Below are positions 20,908 through 30,609 of a DNA stretch of 64,000 nt, piece by piece. Position numbers and translations under genes: made by a program. Under the pieces are notes generated by a model, which did not search any database, was not told the origin of the DNA, and saw only the letters and a program-made list of their open reading frames with translations. The DNA is taken from NCBI RefSeq assembly GCF_002893095.1, contig NZ_PKQQ01000003.1, forward strand, positions 124,001-188,000, written 5' to 3'. Each line of letters starts with the position of its first letter. The stretch's first letter is position 1. The stretch comes from Stenotrophomonas sp. VV52 (GTDB taxonomy: Bacteria; Pseudomonadota; Gammaproteobacteria; Xanthomonadales; Xanthomonadaceae).

Positions 20908-21018
20908 GCGAGTGGTGACGGTGGTAATCGTGGTGGTACCGGTGGCCGGCGCGGCGCTGCAACCGCTGCCGTGGGCGGCAGTGGCAAGCAGTTCGGCGGT
21001 GGCGGCGGCAAGGACCAT
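20881..21018 (-). CDS. thrL: thr operon leader peptide
   Basis: A 45-codon ORF from ATG at 21018 to TAA at 20881. It begins MVLAAATAELLATAAHG and carries a dense run of regulatory codons, TGTTTITTVTT, then ends RLVRPVVFA. Eight of these eleven residues are threonine and one is isoleucine, the composition expected of a thr attenuator peptide. Stalling for lack of threonyl- or isoleucyl-tRNA would expose the antiterminator pairing described at 20840-20907. No strong ribosome-binding site is visible. Confidence 0.85.
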   Translation of the reverse strand: MVLAAATAELLATAAHGSGCSAAPATGTTTITTVTTRLVRPVVFA

Positions 21019-21027
21019 GGGCCAAGA

Positions 21028-21054
21028 AAACTACGCCGACGCACCGCTTGTCAA
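21028..21054 (-). promoter_or_regulatory. Candidate promoter of the thr operon
   Basis: On the minus strand a perfect -35 hexamer TTGACA (21054-21049) is followed after 15 bases by a weak -10 TAGTTT (21033-21028). The leader ATG follows about nine bases later, so the 5' untranslated region would be very short. Confidence 0.5.
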
Positions 21055-21144
21055 GTGCTGCACTGCAAAAAGCCGAATGCGTCGATCAGCGGATATCGTC
21101 CGGCAAAAAGTTGCGAATGTGACCATCCAGGCCGCGCAACGGAC

Positions 21145-22092
21145 TCAGCCAGCGTGTTCGGCCACCGCACGTGGCGGCCGGTGCGCGTGGGCACACAGCA
21201 GCACGCCGGAGATCAGGCAGACGATGGCCAGGCTTTCCATCTGCGTGGGCCAGCGCTGCTGCCAGGCGAAGCCGTACAGCAGCGCGAACAACGTTTCGAA
21301 CACGATCATCTGGCCGGTCAGGGTCAACGGCAGGTTGCGGCTGGCCCGGTTCCAGCAGGCGTTGCCCACTACGGACGCCACCACCGCGACGCCGGCACTG
21401 ATCACCCAGAACCACAGCCAGTCGACCGGTGCATGTGCCGGCCCACGCACGAAGAACGCGCTGGGCACCAGCAGCAACGCCAGCGCGCCGGTGGTGACCC
21501 CGGTCAGCAGCGACCAGTCGTGCCCGGACAAGTCCGGCCGTCGGGCCAGCCAGCGGCTGTTGCCGATCGAATACACCGCCCACGAGAACAACGCCCCGAT
21601 CGCGCACAGCAGGCCGAACAGCCGCTGGTTGGCCGTGCCCTGCGCGTGTTCGGACTGCATCGCCTCATACCCGACCAGCGTGACCCCGACCAGGCACAGC
21701 AGCAGGGCCGGCGCCAGCTGGCGCAGTGGTACCGCGCCCTGTTCGCGCACTCCCGCCACGGTCACCACTACCGGGATCAGGCCCACGATCAGCGACGCGG
21801 CCGCCCCGCCCGCCCACTGCACGGCCTTGGCCAGCAGCACGAAATACACCAGGTTGCCGGCCAGGCTCAGCCACAGCAGCCCGCGCCATTCGGCCATGCC
21901 GATGCGCTGGCGCAGCTCGCGCCAGCGGGGTGCGAGCAGCACAACGGCGATCAGGCCGTAGACCAGGTAGCGCCCGGCCGACAGCTGCACCGCGCTGAAG
22001 TGGCTCAGCACCGCCGGCGCCAGGAACACCACGCCCCACAACGCACCGGCGGCAATACCGTTGGCGATACCCACGCCCATCGAACGATTCAT
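21145..22092 (-). CDS. EamA/DMT-superfamily transporter
   Basis: A 315-residue membrane protein with about ten hydrophobic helices in two repeated halves, each an EamA domain. The first begins GIANGIAAGALWGVVFLAPAV. The second spans FGLLCAIGALFSWAVYSIGN onward. Members export amino acids or other small metabolites; the substrate is not evident. It is encoded upstream of the thr operon on the same strand, but the promoter-like sequence between them argues for separate transcription. Confidence 0.85.
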   Translation of the reverse strand: MNRSMGVGIANGIAAGALWGVVFLAPAVLSHFSAVQLSAGRYLVYGLIAVVLLAPRWRELRQRIGMAEWRGLLWLSLAGNLVYFVLLAKAVQWAGGAAASLIVGLIPVVVTVAGVREQGAVPLRQLAPALLLCLVGVTLVGYEAMQSEHAQGTANQRLFGLLCAIGALFSWAVYSIGNSRWLARRPDLSGHDWSLLTGVTTGALALLLVPSAFFVRGPAHAPVDWLWFWVISAGVAVVASVVGNACWNRASRNLPLTLTGQMIVFETLFALLYGFAWQQRWPTQMESLAIVCLISGVLLCAHAHRPPRAVAEHAG

Positions 22093-22165
22093 CAGGGGTC
22101 ACGCGCCCGGCAGCAGAAAGTTCGCCCCAGTGTAGGGATCGGCACGCTGGCGTTCTTGACCCAGG

Positions 22166-22894
22166 CTACTGCGGGTGGCGAAAGCGGCGGCGGTAGTCGG
22201 CCGGGGTCATGCCCCATTCCCGGCGCAGGGCGCGGGTCAGCGCACTCTGTTCGGAGTACCCGGCGTGCTGGGCGATGGCGGCGATCGGGACATCGCTGTC
22301 CGCCAGCCGACCCCGGGCCCAGCGCAGCCGGCTGCCGCTCAACCAGGCCTGCGGACTGAGCCCGAACGCCTGCCGGAACAGGGCATGCAGGCGGCTGCCG
22401 CTGACCCCCACTTCGCCTGCGATGCGCTCCACGGGCCAGGCTTGGCCCGGATTCGCTTCGATGCGCGCGCACACCGCCTGCAACCGGGTGGCGCTGCCTG
22501 CCAGCGAAAACGCCTGCAGCAACCCGGGCAGCTCCGCCTGCACGAACGTCGCCTCCACCTGTTCGCCCACCACGGTACCCAGGCGCTGCGCCATGCTGCG
22601 CACCCGAGCCGGAAGCGCCAACACCGGCTGTCGCTGCAGGCACTCCAAGGTGTCGTCATCGAACATTTCGGCCGGGCAGTCGACGATCAGGAAACGGTCG
22701 TCGTCCGAGGCGGTCTGTGCGTGCCCGGCCATCGGCGCGACAAACGCGCCCTGCAGCAGATCCAGCCGCGCGCCCCGCCCTTCCAGCTCGAACGCCAGTT
22801 CACCGCGCACCGGCACCACCCACTGCGCGAAGGCGTGGCGGTCCACGCTGGACGCGCGGCCATACTGGCGAAGGTTGAAAGCAGGTGAAGACAT
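22166..22894 (-). CDS. AraC-family transcriptional regulator
   Basis: A 242-residue protein. An N-terminal cupin-like ligand-binding domain (about 1-110) is followed by a C-terminal pair of helix-turn-helices (about 150-240). The conserved elements are VERIAGEVGVSGSRLHALFR and the second-helix region IAQHAGYSEQSALTRALRRE ending GMTPADYRRRF. The ATG at 22894 gives the normal family length; the open frame upstream is a shadow of the divergent GNAT gene. It may control the adjacent EamA transporter 73 bases downstream. Confidence 0.88.
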   Translation of the reverse strand: MSSPAFNLRQYGRASSVDRHAFAQWVVPVRGELAFELEGRGARLDLLQGAFVAPMAGHAQTASDDDRFLIVDCPAEMFDDDTLECLQRQPVLALPARVRSMAQRLGTVVGEQVEATFVQAELPGLLQAFSLAGSATRLQAVCARIEANPGQAWPVERIAGEVGVSGSRLHALFRQAFGLSPQAWLSGSRLRWARGRLADSDVPIAAIAQHAGYSEQSALTRALRREWGMTPADYRRRFRHPQ

Positions 22895-23015
22895 GCTGCG
22901 CAGTCTGCGCGCGGTTGCAGAAACCTGCAACGCGTCACGGTAGAGGCCCAAGGGGTGGGTGGTATAACGGGCCTGTCGCGCCGGAACACCCGACGTTCTG
23001 TACAGGGAGTACTCA

Positions 23016-23492
23016 ATGAAGTTCCTGACCCTGAGCCAGGCCCCGCAGTTGATGCCCACGGTCGCGCACTGGTACTTCGATACCTGGGGCGCCCGCGTGC
23101 CCGGGCACACCTTCGATGACGAGCAACAGCGGCTGGAGGTGTTCCTGCACGACAACGAGCTGCCGATGCTGCTCATGGCCATGCAGGACGACACGCCCAT
23201 TGCCGCCGCGCAGCTGAAATTCCACGAACGCACCGAGCACCCGCAGCGGCTGCACTGGCTGGGCGGCGTGTTCGTCACGCCGGAACACCGCGGCCATGAC
23301 CTGGCCAGCGAGATGATCGAAACGTTGATGCAGAAAGCGCGCGGCTACGGTGTGCGAGAAGTGTTCCTGCAGACCGAGCACGATGATGGTGGACTGTACA
23401 GGCGGTTGGGTTGGGAACCGCTCGAGCGGCAGACGCATCGCACCGGCGTGCCGGTCCGGATCATGCGCCGGGTACTGCCGGTGGCGGGCTGA
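23016..23492 (+). CDS. GNAT-family N-acetyltransferase
   Basis: A 158-residue protein with the GNAT core. The beta4 strand is LGGVFVTPEHRG, and the acetyl-CoA pyrophosphate loop R-G-H-D-L-A is followed by the helix SEMIETLMQKA. The C-terminal strand includes YRRLGWEPLERQ. The substrate is unknown. A GGGAGT stretch lies upstream of the ATG. Confidence 0.88.
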   Translation: MKFLTLSQAPQLMPTVAHWYFDTWGARVPGHTFDDEQQRLEVFLHDNELPMLLMAMQDDTPIAAAQLKFHERTEHPQRLHWLGGVFVTPEHRGHDLASEMIETLMQKARGYGVREVFLQTEHDDGGLYRRLGWEPLERQTHRTGVPVRIMRRVLPVAG

Positions 23493-23498
23493 ACCGCT

Positions 23499-23786
23499 TC
23501 AGCGGAATCGCACCGGCTGTGGCGCCGGGCGGTCGGCCAGCGAGCCCATGGTGAAGGTGTAGCCGGCTTCTTCAAGCAGCTTGCGCATGCGCAGCTCCGC
23601 GCGCTTGGGATAAGCCAATGACGTAGGCGCATGCAGCGCGTACGCGGTGGAGCGACCCACCGGTTTGTCACGGGTCACAGACGACTGGTTCGTCTCGCAC
23701 GCGTTGGACCACAGATTCAACAGCACCTGCGGTCCGATGGACTGGTTGTTGCCAAGACGAAGCGTGAGCCAACGCATGTGTTCCAT
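23499..23786 (-). CDS. Hypothetical protein
   Basis: Ninety-five residues starting MEHMRWLTLRLGNNQ, with GGGA six bases before the ATG at 23786; the frame is open to 23825. I recognise no domain. The C-terminal half, with PKRAELRMRKLLEEAGY, looks helical and basic. It is convergent with the GNAT gene, seven bases away. Confidence 0.5.
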   Translation of the reverse strand: MEHMRWLTLRLGNNQSIGPQVLLNLWSNACETNQSSVTRDKPVGRSTAYALHAPTSLAYPKRAELRMRKLLEEAGYTFTMGSLADRPAPQPVRFR

Positions 23787-23880
23787 GTGTATTCCCAGCG
23801 ATATCGAAAATCCAGTATGCACCATATCCGCAGGTGCCGTACGCCGGGGTCTGGAAGGCGGAACGGGCCGGAAACGCAGA

Positions 23881-23901
23881 CGCCCCGGCTGAACCGGGGC
23901 G
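23881..23901 (-). terminator. Hairpin downstream of the PA2169-family gene
   Basis: CGCCCCGG and CCGGGGCG form an 8-bp GC-rich stem with a five-base loop, 40 bases beyond the stop codon. The following minus-strand sequence has only a short T-rich stretch, so termination strength is uncertain. Confidence 0.45.
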
Positions 23902-23940
23902 CCCGACAGGCGGGGCGGCGTGGGGCCGCCCGCCTCTCGA

Positions 23941-24390
23941 TCAATGCTTCATGGCGTGCTTGCGGGCGCGCATGACTTCATGCGTTTCCTGCACCGACGG
24001 CAGCAGGCGGGTGACTTCCTGGCGCGCGGCCGGCGGGGTGTCGTTGTCGTTCAGGGTGTCCTTGAACGCCTTCAGCAGTCGGTCTTCGGACTCCTCCAGC
24101 TCGGCCACGTACCCGTACTGGGTGTCGCCCAAGGTGGCGCGGACCTTCCCGTAGAACTGCTGCATGGAGCCGACCATGGTGCCGTGCTCGGCCGGCTTGC
24201 CACCCGTGGCGAGCACGGTGCTGCTCAGCGCATTGACGATCTCGGCCTTGACGCCGGCGATGCGGGTAAACAGCGAGGACAGCTCGGCGTCTTTCACCTT
24301 GCCGGCGGCTTCGGTGTAGAAGTCCTTGCCGTCACGAGCGATTTCGATCAGGTCATTGAGGGTGTGCGCGGTCTTGGATTCGGTGCTCAC
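23941..24390 (-). CDS. PA2169-family four-helix-bundle protein (DUF2383)
   Basis: A 149-residue, strongly helical protein. The N-terminus LNDLIEIARDGKDFYTEAA and the later YGYVAELEESEDRLLKAFKD, with acidic residues spaced as in ferritin-like bundles, match the DUF2383/PA2169 family. Its function is uncharacterised; related proteins are often stress- or stationary-phase-induced. It is a single-gene unit, with AGGAG a few bases before the ATG. Confidence 0.82.
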   Translation of the reverse strand: MSTESKTAHTLNDLIEIARDGKDFYTEAAGKVKDAELSSLFTRIAGVKAEIVNALSSTVLATGGKPAEHGTMVGSMQQFYGKVRATLGDTQYGYVAELEESEDRLLKAFKDTLNDNDTPPAARQEVTRLLPSVQETHEVMRARKHAMKH

Positions 24391-24580
24391 TGATTTCTAC
24401 TCCTGGTAAAAAATTCTGGATGACCCGTGTCGGGGTGGATGCACTTTTCCGCATCCGGAATGAAGTCGGCGTGACCTTTAAAGTGCAGCGTTAAGTGATG
24501 TCTGCGCTGCGAAAAAAGGGTGTTTTCGAGGCGTATCCACGCTATGACGATGCCATCACGCGCACGACTACCCGCGCCAC

Positions 24581-24609
24581 AAAAACAAACGCCGCAACGA
24601 GTGCGGCGT
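24581..24609 (-). terminator. Rho-independent terminator after the proline/glutamate-rich small protein
   Basis: On the minus strand an 8-bp stem, ACGCCGCA / TGCGGCGT, with a five-base loop is followed by TTTGTTTTT. It lies 17 bases beyond the stop codon of the small ORF at 24626, which supports that ORF being expressed. Confidence 0.75.
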
Positions 24610-24625
24610 AGAGTGGAAATCGGAT

Positions 24626-24841
24626 TCAGCGTGGCCTCTCAGGCACAGGCGCTTCCAATGGAGGACGGTCGGGGGATGGGTCGCGCTCCGGAGGAACTTC
24701 ACTCGGCGGCTCCGTCACTGGCGGCTCGCCCGGCGGCGGTGTTTCCACCGGCGGCTCCGGTGCTGCAGGCTCCGGTTCGGGTGCAGGCACCTGCGAAGTG
24801 GGCTGCCAAGGGAATTCAAGTCGAGTAGCGACGAGAGACAT
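24626..24841 (-). CDS. Small proline/glutamate-rich protein of unknown function
   Basis: Seventy-one residues starting MSLVATRLEFPWQPTSQV. From residue 20 it is almost entirely P, E, V and T (PEPEPAAPEPPVETPPPGEP and so on), so it is predicted to be unstructured. AGGA lies seven bases before the ATG at 24841, and a good terminator follows. I do not recognise it; the repeat composition resembles TonB-like proline spacers, but there is no membrane segment. Confidence 0.6.
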   Translation of the reverse strand: MSLVATRLEFPWQPTSQVPAPEPEPAAPEPPVETPPPGEPPVTEPPSEVPPERDPSPDRPPLEAPVPERPR

Positions 24842-24923
24842 GCGGGGGTCCTGCACAACGGCGTTATGACCACGTTGACAGGATGGCCGTCAATCTTCGG
24901 CGAGGATTGCGTGCACGGCATGT

Positions 24924-25000
24924 TGGTGACCCCGGCCCGATTCGAACGGGCGACCTTCCCCTTAGGAGGGGGACGCTCTATCCAGCTGAGCTACGGGGCC
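24924..25000 (-). tRNA. tRNA-Arg (anticodon CCT)
   Basis: A 77-nucleotide cloverleaf. The acceptor GGCCCCG pairs with CGGGGTC, the discriminator is A and CCA is encoded. The anticodon stem TCCCC / GGGGA encloses the loop CTCCTAA, giving anticodon CCT for AGG codons. The T arm is GCCCG TTCGAAT CGGGC. No integrase gene adjoins it in this window. Confidence 0.96.
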
Positions 25001-25124
25001 AATGAGCAGTCCAGGCGCGTTGCCTGTCCGCTGACCGCCTGCACGTTGCATGCAGGCAGGTGTGAAGGATACCCACATTCAGCGACGGGACCAAGGCCGA
25101 TCCCGCCGCGCAGGGCCTTTCGCC

Positions 25125-25970
<846 letters not shown>

Positions 25971-26138
25971 TCAGATTCCTGGGGGGCGAACAATGACCGC
26001 AATTGTAGCGGCCCCGGCCCGGTCGTGTGGCGTTGCGGCAATGCCCCGGCGGGCGTCCTGATAGAATGACGGGTCTGCATGCCGCATCCCCCACCCTGCC
26101 AGCGGCTGCGCCCTTTTCGATCCGCAACAGGAGTTTGC

Positions 26139-27671
26139 ATGTCCTCTGACCTGCTCAAGGCGCTCGGCCTCGACGCGACCAACGCTGGCACCTACCTCGG
26201 CAACGGCGAGTGGTCCACCGCCACCGACGCCGGCGTGATCACCCCGGTCAATCCGACCACCGGTGAAGCCATCGCCCAGGTGTACGCCACCACCGACGCC
26301 GACTACGACACCATCGTTGCGCGCGCCCAGGAAGCCTTCAAGGTGTGGCGCACCACCCCGGCACCGCGCCGTGGCGAAGCCGTGCGCCTGTGCGGCGAAG
26401 CGCTGCGCGCCAACAAGGATGCGCTGGGTTCGCTGGTTGCGCTGGAAATGGGCAAGAGCAAGCCGGAAGGCGACGGCGAAGTGCAGGAGATGATCGACAT
26501 CGCCGACTTCGCCGTGGGCCAGAGCCGCATGCTGTACGGCTACACCATGCATTCCGAGCGCCCCGGCCACCGCATGTACGAGCAGTACCAGCCGCTCGGC
26601 CTGGTCGGCATCATCAGCGCGTTCAACTTCCCCGTTGCGGTGTGGGCCTGGAACTCGTTCCTGGCTGCGATCTGCGGCGACGTGTGCCTGTGGAAGCCGT
26701 CCAACAAGACTCCGCTGACCGCAATCGCCTCGATGAAGATCTGCAATGACGCGCTGCGCGGCGCCGGCTTCCCGGACATCTTCTTCCTGATCAACGACGC
26801 CGGCACGGCACTGTCGGAGAAGATGGTGGCCGACAAGCGCGTGCCGCTGATCAGCTTCACCGGTTCGACCCAGGTCGGCCGCCAGGTCGCCGAAAAGGTC
26901 GCCCATCGCCTGGGCCGCTGCCTGCTCGAACTGGGCGGCAACAACGCGATCATCCTCGACGAAACCGCCGACCTGAAGCTGGCCATCCCGGGCATCGTGT
27001 TCGGTGCGGTCGGCACCGCCGGCCAGCGCTGCACCACCACCCGCCGCCTGATCGTGCACGAATCCATCCACGACGACGTGCTGGCCACGCTGATCAAGGC
27101 GTACAAGCAGGTCGAAGGCAAGATCGGCGACCCGACCGACCCGGCCAACCTGATGGGCCCGCTCAACAGCGACGGCGCCGTGCAGCAGTTCCTGGCCTCC
27201 ATCGAGAAGGCCAAGGCCAGCGGCGGCACCGTGGAAACCGGCGGCACGCGCATCGACCGCGCCGGCAACTTCGTGCTGCCGGCCATCGTGACCGGGCTGA
27301 AGAACAGCGACGAAGTGGTGCAGCACGAAACCTTCGCGCCGATCCTGTACGTGATGAAGTACAGCACCCTGGACGAAGCCATCGACATGCAGAACGGCGT
27401 GCCGCAGGGCCTGTCCTCGTCGATCTTCACCACCAACCTCAAGACCGCCGAGCGCTTCCTTTCGGCGGCCGGTTCGGACTGCGGCATCGCCAACGTCAAC
27501 ATCGGCACCTCGGGTGCGGAGATCGGCGGTGCGTTCGGTGGCGAGAAGGACACCGGCGGTGGCCGCGAGTCCGGTTCGGATGCCTGGAAGGTCTACATGC
27601 GCCGCCAGACCAACACCATCAACTACTCCGATTCGCTGCCGCTGGCCCAGGGCATCAAGTTCGACCTGTGA
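26139..27671 (+). CDS. Aldehyde dehydrogenase, ALDH7 type (probable L-aminoadipate-semialdehyde dehydrogenase)
   Basis: A 510-residue NAD-dependent aldehyde dehydrogenase. Visible are the cofactor-binding [10 protein letters not shown], the general base in [11 protein letters not shown] and the catalytic cysteine in [12 protein letters not shown]. The sequence resembles ALDH7A1/AmaB ([20 protein letters not shown]), enzymes that oxidise 2-aminoadipate semialdehyde in lysine catabolism. The start ATG at 26139 has CAGGAG five bases upstream; the frame is open to 26079. It overlaps the downstream SDR gene by four bases. Confidence 0.88.
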   Translation: MSSDLLKALGLDATNAGTYLGNGEWSTATDAGVITPVNPTTGEAIAQVYATTDADYDTIVARAQEAFKVWRTTPAPRRGEAVRLCGEALRANKDALGSLVALEMGKSKPEGDGEVQEMIDIADFAVGQSRMLYGYTMHSERPGHRMYEQYQPLGLVGIISAFNFPVAVWAWNSFLAAICGDVCLWKPSNKTPLTAIASMKICNDALRGAGFPDIFFLINDAGTALSEKMVADKRVPLISFTGSTQVGRQVAEKVAHRLGRCLLELGGNNAIILDETADLKLAIPGIVFGAVGTAGQRCTTTRRLIVHESIHDDVLATLIKAYKQVEGKIGDPTDPANLMGPLNSDGAVQQFLASIEKAKASGGTVETGGTRIDRAGNFVLPAIVTGLKNSDEVVQHETFAPILYVMKYSTLDEAIDMQNGVPQGLSSSIFTTNLKTAERFLSAAGSDCGIANVNIGTSGAEIGGAFGGEKDTGGGRESGSDAWKVYMRRQTNTINYSDSLPLAQGIKFDL

Positions 27672-28429
27672 GCCACGCGCTGGACTTCAACGGCCGCCGG
27701 GTACTGGTGGCCGGCGGCAGCAAGGGCATCGGCCGCGCCATGGCGCTGGCCTTTGCCTCGGCTGGCGCGGCGGTGTCGGTCTGTGCCCGCGGCGAAGCGG
27801 GCCTGGCCGCACTGCGCGATGACGCTGCCGCGCTGGGCCTCCCGATCCACACCGAAACGGCCGACCTGGCCCGGCTGGACGACATCGAACGCTGGCTGGC
27901 CAGCGCCGCCAAGGCGCTGGGCGGCATCGACATCCTGATCAACAATGCCACCGGCTACGGCATGTCCGATGACGAGGCCGGCTGGGAAGCCAGCCTGGGC
28001 GTGGACCTGATGTCGGCCGTACGCGCCTCGCGGCTGGCCCTGCCCTGGCTGCAGCAGTCCCGCGACGCCTGCATCCTCAACCTGGCCTCGATCGCCGCGC
28101 AGCAACCGCGCCCCGGTGCGGCGCCTTATGGCGCTGCCAAGGCGGCGCTGATGCACTACACCACCTCGCAGGCCCTGGCGCTGGCCCCGCATCGGATCCG
28201 CGTCAACGCCATCGCCCCAGGCTCGATCGAGTTCGAGGACGGGTTGTGGGCGCGCCGCCGCAGCGAAGACCCGGCGCTGTACCACGGCACCCTGGCCAAG
28301 ATCCCGTTCGGCCGCTTCGGCCACCCACAGGAGGTCGCCGACGCGGCCCTGTTCCTGTGCTCGCCACTGGCCCGCTGGATCACCGGCCATACCTTGAATG
28401 TCGATGGTGGGCAGGTCTTGATGGGATAA
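27668..28429 (+). CDS. SDR-family NAD(P)-dependent oxidoreductase
   Basis: A 253-residue classical short-chain dehydrogenase. The cofactor loop is [18 protein letters not shown] is the NNAG variant, and Ser and Tyr-x3-Lys lie in NLASIAA and YGAAKAAL. The C-terminus [12 protein letters not shown] is typical. The start is a GTG overlapping the aldehyde dehydrogenase stop (GTGA), so the two are translationally coupled and may act in one catabolic route. The substrate is unknown. Confidence 0.88.
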   Translation: MSHALDFNGRRVLVAGGSKGIGRAMALAFASAGAAVSVCARGEAGLAALRDDAAALGLPIHTETADLARLDDIERWLASAAKALGGIDILINNATGYGMSDDEAGWEASLGVDLMSAVRASRLALPWLQQSRDACILNLASIAAQQPRPGAAPYGAAKAALMHYTTSQALALAPHRIRVNAIAPGSIEFEDGLWARRRSEDPALYHGTLAKIPFGRFGHPQEVADAALFLCSPLARWITGHTLNVDGGQVLMG

Positions 28430-28481
28430 CGTCGGCTCTGGCCCTATCATTCCCTTGTCCGCCCCATCCCCCAGGAGCCGC

Positions 28482-28766
28482 ATGAGCCTTCCGCCGCGTC
28501 AAACCAGCCCGATGGCCCTGATCAGCCTGATCGCCGGCATCCTCGGCTGGACCGCCCTTCCCTTCCTTGGCAGCGTGGTGGCCATCATCACCGGGCACAT
28601 GGCCCGCGCCGAAATCCGGCGCCGCCCGCTGGAGCTGGAAGGCGACGGCCTGGCACTGGCCGGCCTGATCATGGGCTGGGTGGTGGTGATCGGCAGCGTG
28701 CTGGCCGTGCTCGCCATCCTCATGTTCTTCGGTGGCCTGGCCTGGTTCGTTTCCCTGCAGTCGTGA
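28482..28766 (+). CDS. DUF4190 domain-containing small membrane protein
   Basis: A 94-residue protein with two transmembrane helices (ALISLIAGILGWTALPFLGS and GLIMGWVVVIGSVLAVLAIL) joined by a GHMARAEIRRRP loop, the layout of DUF4190 proteins. The ATG at 28482 is preceded by CAGGAG. Function unknown. It is followed eight bases later by the methyltransferase gene. Confidence 0.82.
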   Translation: MSLPPRQTSPMALISLIAGILGWTALPFLGSVVAIITGHMARAEIRRRPLELEGDGLALAGLIMGWVVVIGSVLAVLAILMFFGGLAWFVSLQS

Positions 28767-28773
28767 GGTGCCC

Positions 28774-29544
28774 ATGAGCGGATCGGATCCCACCGGACGT
28801 TTCACCAACCGCGTAGCCGATTACGTGCGCTACCGTCCCGATTACCCGCCGGCGCTGCTGGACTGGCTGCACCGCGAGATCGGCGTGCCGACCGAGACCC
28901 TGGTGGCCGACATCGGTGCCGGCACTGGCATTTCCACCCGGCTGTTCCTGGCCAGCGGCCACCCGGTGATCGCGGTCGAGCCCAACGCGCCGATGCGCGA
29001 GGCGGCCGAGGCGTTGCTGGCGCATGAGTACCTGCGCCTGAAACTGGTGGACGGCACCGCCGAAGCCACCACCCTGGCCGACGACAGCGTCGGGCTGGTC
29101 AGCGCCGCACAGGCCTTCCACTGGTTCGACACCACCGCCGTGCGCCGCGAATGGTCGCGCATCCTGCATCCGGGCGGGATGGCACTGGTGTTCTGGAATT
29201 CGCGCCTGCTTGACGCCTCGCCGTTCCTGGTCGGCTACGAGCAGCTGCTGCTGGAGTTCGGGACCGACTACACCGAGGTGGCCGAGCGCTACCAGGATGA
29301 TGACACCATGCGTGCGTGGTTCGGCGACGGCCTGCGCGGCATCGCGCAGTTCCCGAACACGCAGACCATGGACGCCGATGGCCTGCGTGGCCGCCTGCTG
29401 TCGTCCTCGTATGCGCCCCCGCCGGGACACCCCCGCCACGCGCCGATGCTGGAGGCGCTGCAGCAGCTGTTCGACGCGCATGCGGTGGATGGCAAAATTG
29501 CTTTTGAATACCAAACCCGTGCCTTCGTCGGCACGCTGGACTGA
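28774..29544 (+). CDS. Class I SAM-dependent methyltransferase
   Basis: A 256-residue protein. The SAM-binding motif I is VADIGAGTGISTRLF. An acidic residue follows at VEPNAPM, and AAQAFHWFD is the motif IV region typical of the family around UbiE/trans-aconitate methyltransferase. The substrate is unknown. The ATG at 28774 has GAGG seven bases upstream. Confidence 0.87.
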   Translation: MSGSDPTGRFTNRVADYVRYRPDYPPALLDWLHREIGVPTETLVADIGAGTGISTRLFLASGHPVIAVEPNAPMREAAEALLAHEYLRLKLVDGTAEATTLADDSVGLVSAAQAFHWFDTTAVRREWSRILHPGGMALVFWNSRLLDASPFLVGYEQLLLEFGTDYTEVAERYQDDDTMRAWFGDGLRGIAQFPNTQTMDADGLRGRLLSSSYAPPPGHPRHAPMLEALQQLFDAHAVDGKIAFEYQTRAFVGTLD

Positions 29545-29553
29545 CTGGACGCC

Positions 29554-30609
29554 ATGTACTCGCTTGCCCGACCCTTCCTGTTTTCGCTGGACGCCGAGCG
29601 CGCCCACGGCCTGGGCCTGAGTGCGCTGGAACTCGCCTATCGCACCGGCACCACGCCGCTGGTGGCGCGCCGCCCTGCCCCGCTGCCGACCAACGCATTC
29701 GGCCTGCGCTTCCCCAATCCGGTCGGCCTGGCCGCCGGCCTGGACAAGAACGGCGAACACATCGACGCGCTGTTCGCGCTCGGCTTCGGCTTCGTGGAGA
29801 TCGGCACCATCACCCCGCGTCCGCAGGAAGGCAACCCGAAGCCGCGCCTGTTCCGGCTGCCTGCGCACCAGGCGATCATCAACCGCATGGGCTTCAACAA
29901 CCAGGGCGTGGATGCGCTGGTGCGCAATGTGGAACGCGCGCAGCGGCGCGACGGCCTGCTGGGCATCAACATCGGCAAGAACAAGGACACCCCCAACGAG
30001 CAGGCGTTCGACGATTACCAGCACTGCCTGCAGAAGGTGTATCCGCTGGCCGACTACATCACCGTCAACATCTCCTCGCCCAACACCGCCGGCCTGCGCG
30101 AACTGCAGGAAGAAACCGCATTGCGCCAGCTGGTCTCGCAGCTGCGCGAAAGCCAGGAAGCACTGGCGGCCAAACATGGCAAGCGCGTGCCGATGCTGGT
30201 CAAGGTCGCCCCGGACCTGAGCGACCGCGACATCGACGCCGCCGCGCGCGTGCTCGGCGAACTGAAGGTCGACGGCGTGATCGCCACCAACACCACCATC
30301 GACCGCAGCGCGGTGGCCGGCGATCCGCGGGCCAGCGAAGCCGGCGGCCTGTCCGGCGCGCCGCTGCTGGGCCAGTCCACCCTGGTGCTGCGACGCCTGC
30401 GCGCGCGCCTGCCCGAATCCACCCCGTTGATCGGTGTCGGTGGCATCCAGTCCGGTGCCGACGCCGTAGCCAAAATGGCCGCCGGTGCGGCGCTGGTGCA
30501 GTGCTACAGCGGCCTGATCTTCCGGGGCCCCGCCCTGGTGCATGACTGCGTCGAGGCCATCCGCCGTCGTCGCGAAGCCCCCAGCCGCGGCGCGGTGGCC
30601 CCCCTGTGA
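29554..30609 (+). CDS. pyrD: Dihydroorotate dehydrogenase (quinone), class 2
   Basis: A 351-residue class 2 enzyme. Features are the N-terminal membrane-associating helices, [40 protein letters not shown] with the catalytic Ser, and the FMN-binding ATNTTIDR and [11 protein letters not shown]. It oxidises dihydroorotate at the inner membrane. It overlaps murB by four bases (GTGA). Confidence 0.96.
   Translation: MYSLARPFLFSLDAERAHGLGLSALELAYRTGTTPLVARRPAPLPTNAFGLRFPNPVGLAAGLDKNGEHIDALFALGFGFVEIGTITPRPQEGNPKPRLFRLPAHQAIINRMGFNNQGVDALVRNVERAQRRDGLLGINIGKNKDTPNEQAFDDYQHCLQKVYPLADYITVNISSPNTAGLRELQEETALRQLVSQLRESQEALAAKHGKRVPMLVKVAPDLSDRDIDAAARVLGELKVDGVIATNTTIDRSAVAGDPRASEAGGLSGAPLLGQSTLVLRRLRARLPESTPLIGVGGIQSGADAVAKMAAGAALVQCYSGLIFRGPALVHDCVEAIRRRREAPSRGAVAPL

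Noticed and set aside
24924..25000. tRNA-Arg as an integration site for a mobile element
   Set aside because: No integrase, direct repeat of the tRNA 3' end, or foreign-looking genes lie next to it; the defence island is 16 kb away.
26540..27553. Long minus-strand ORFs opposite the aldehyde dehydrogenase gene
   Set aside because: They are antisense shadows of a well-conserved gene in high-GC DNA and show no domain of their own.
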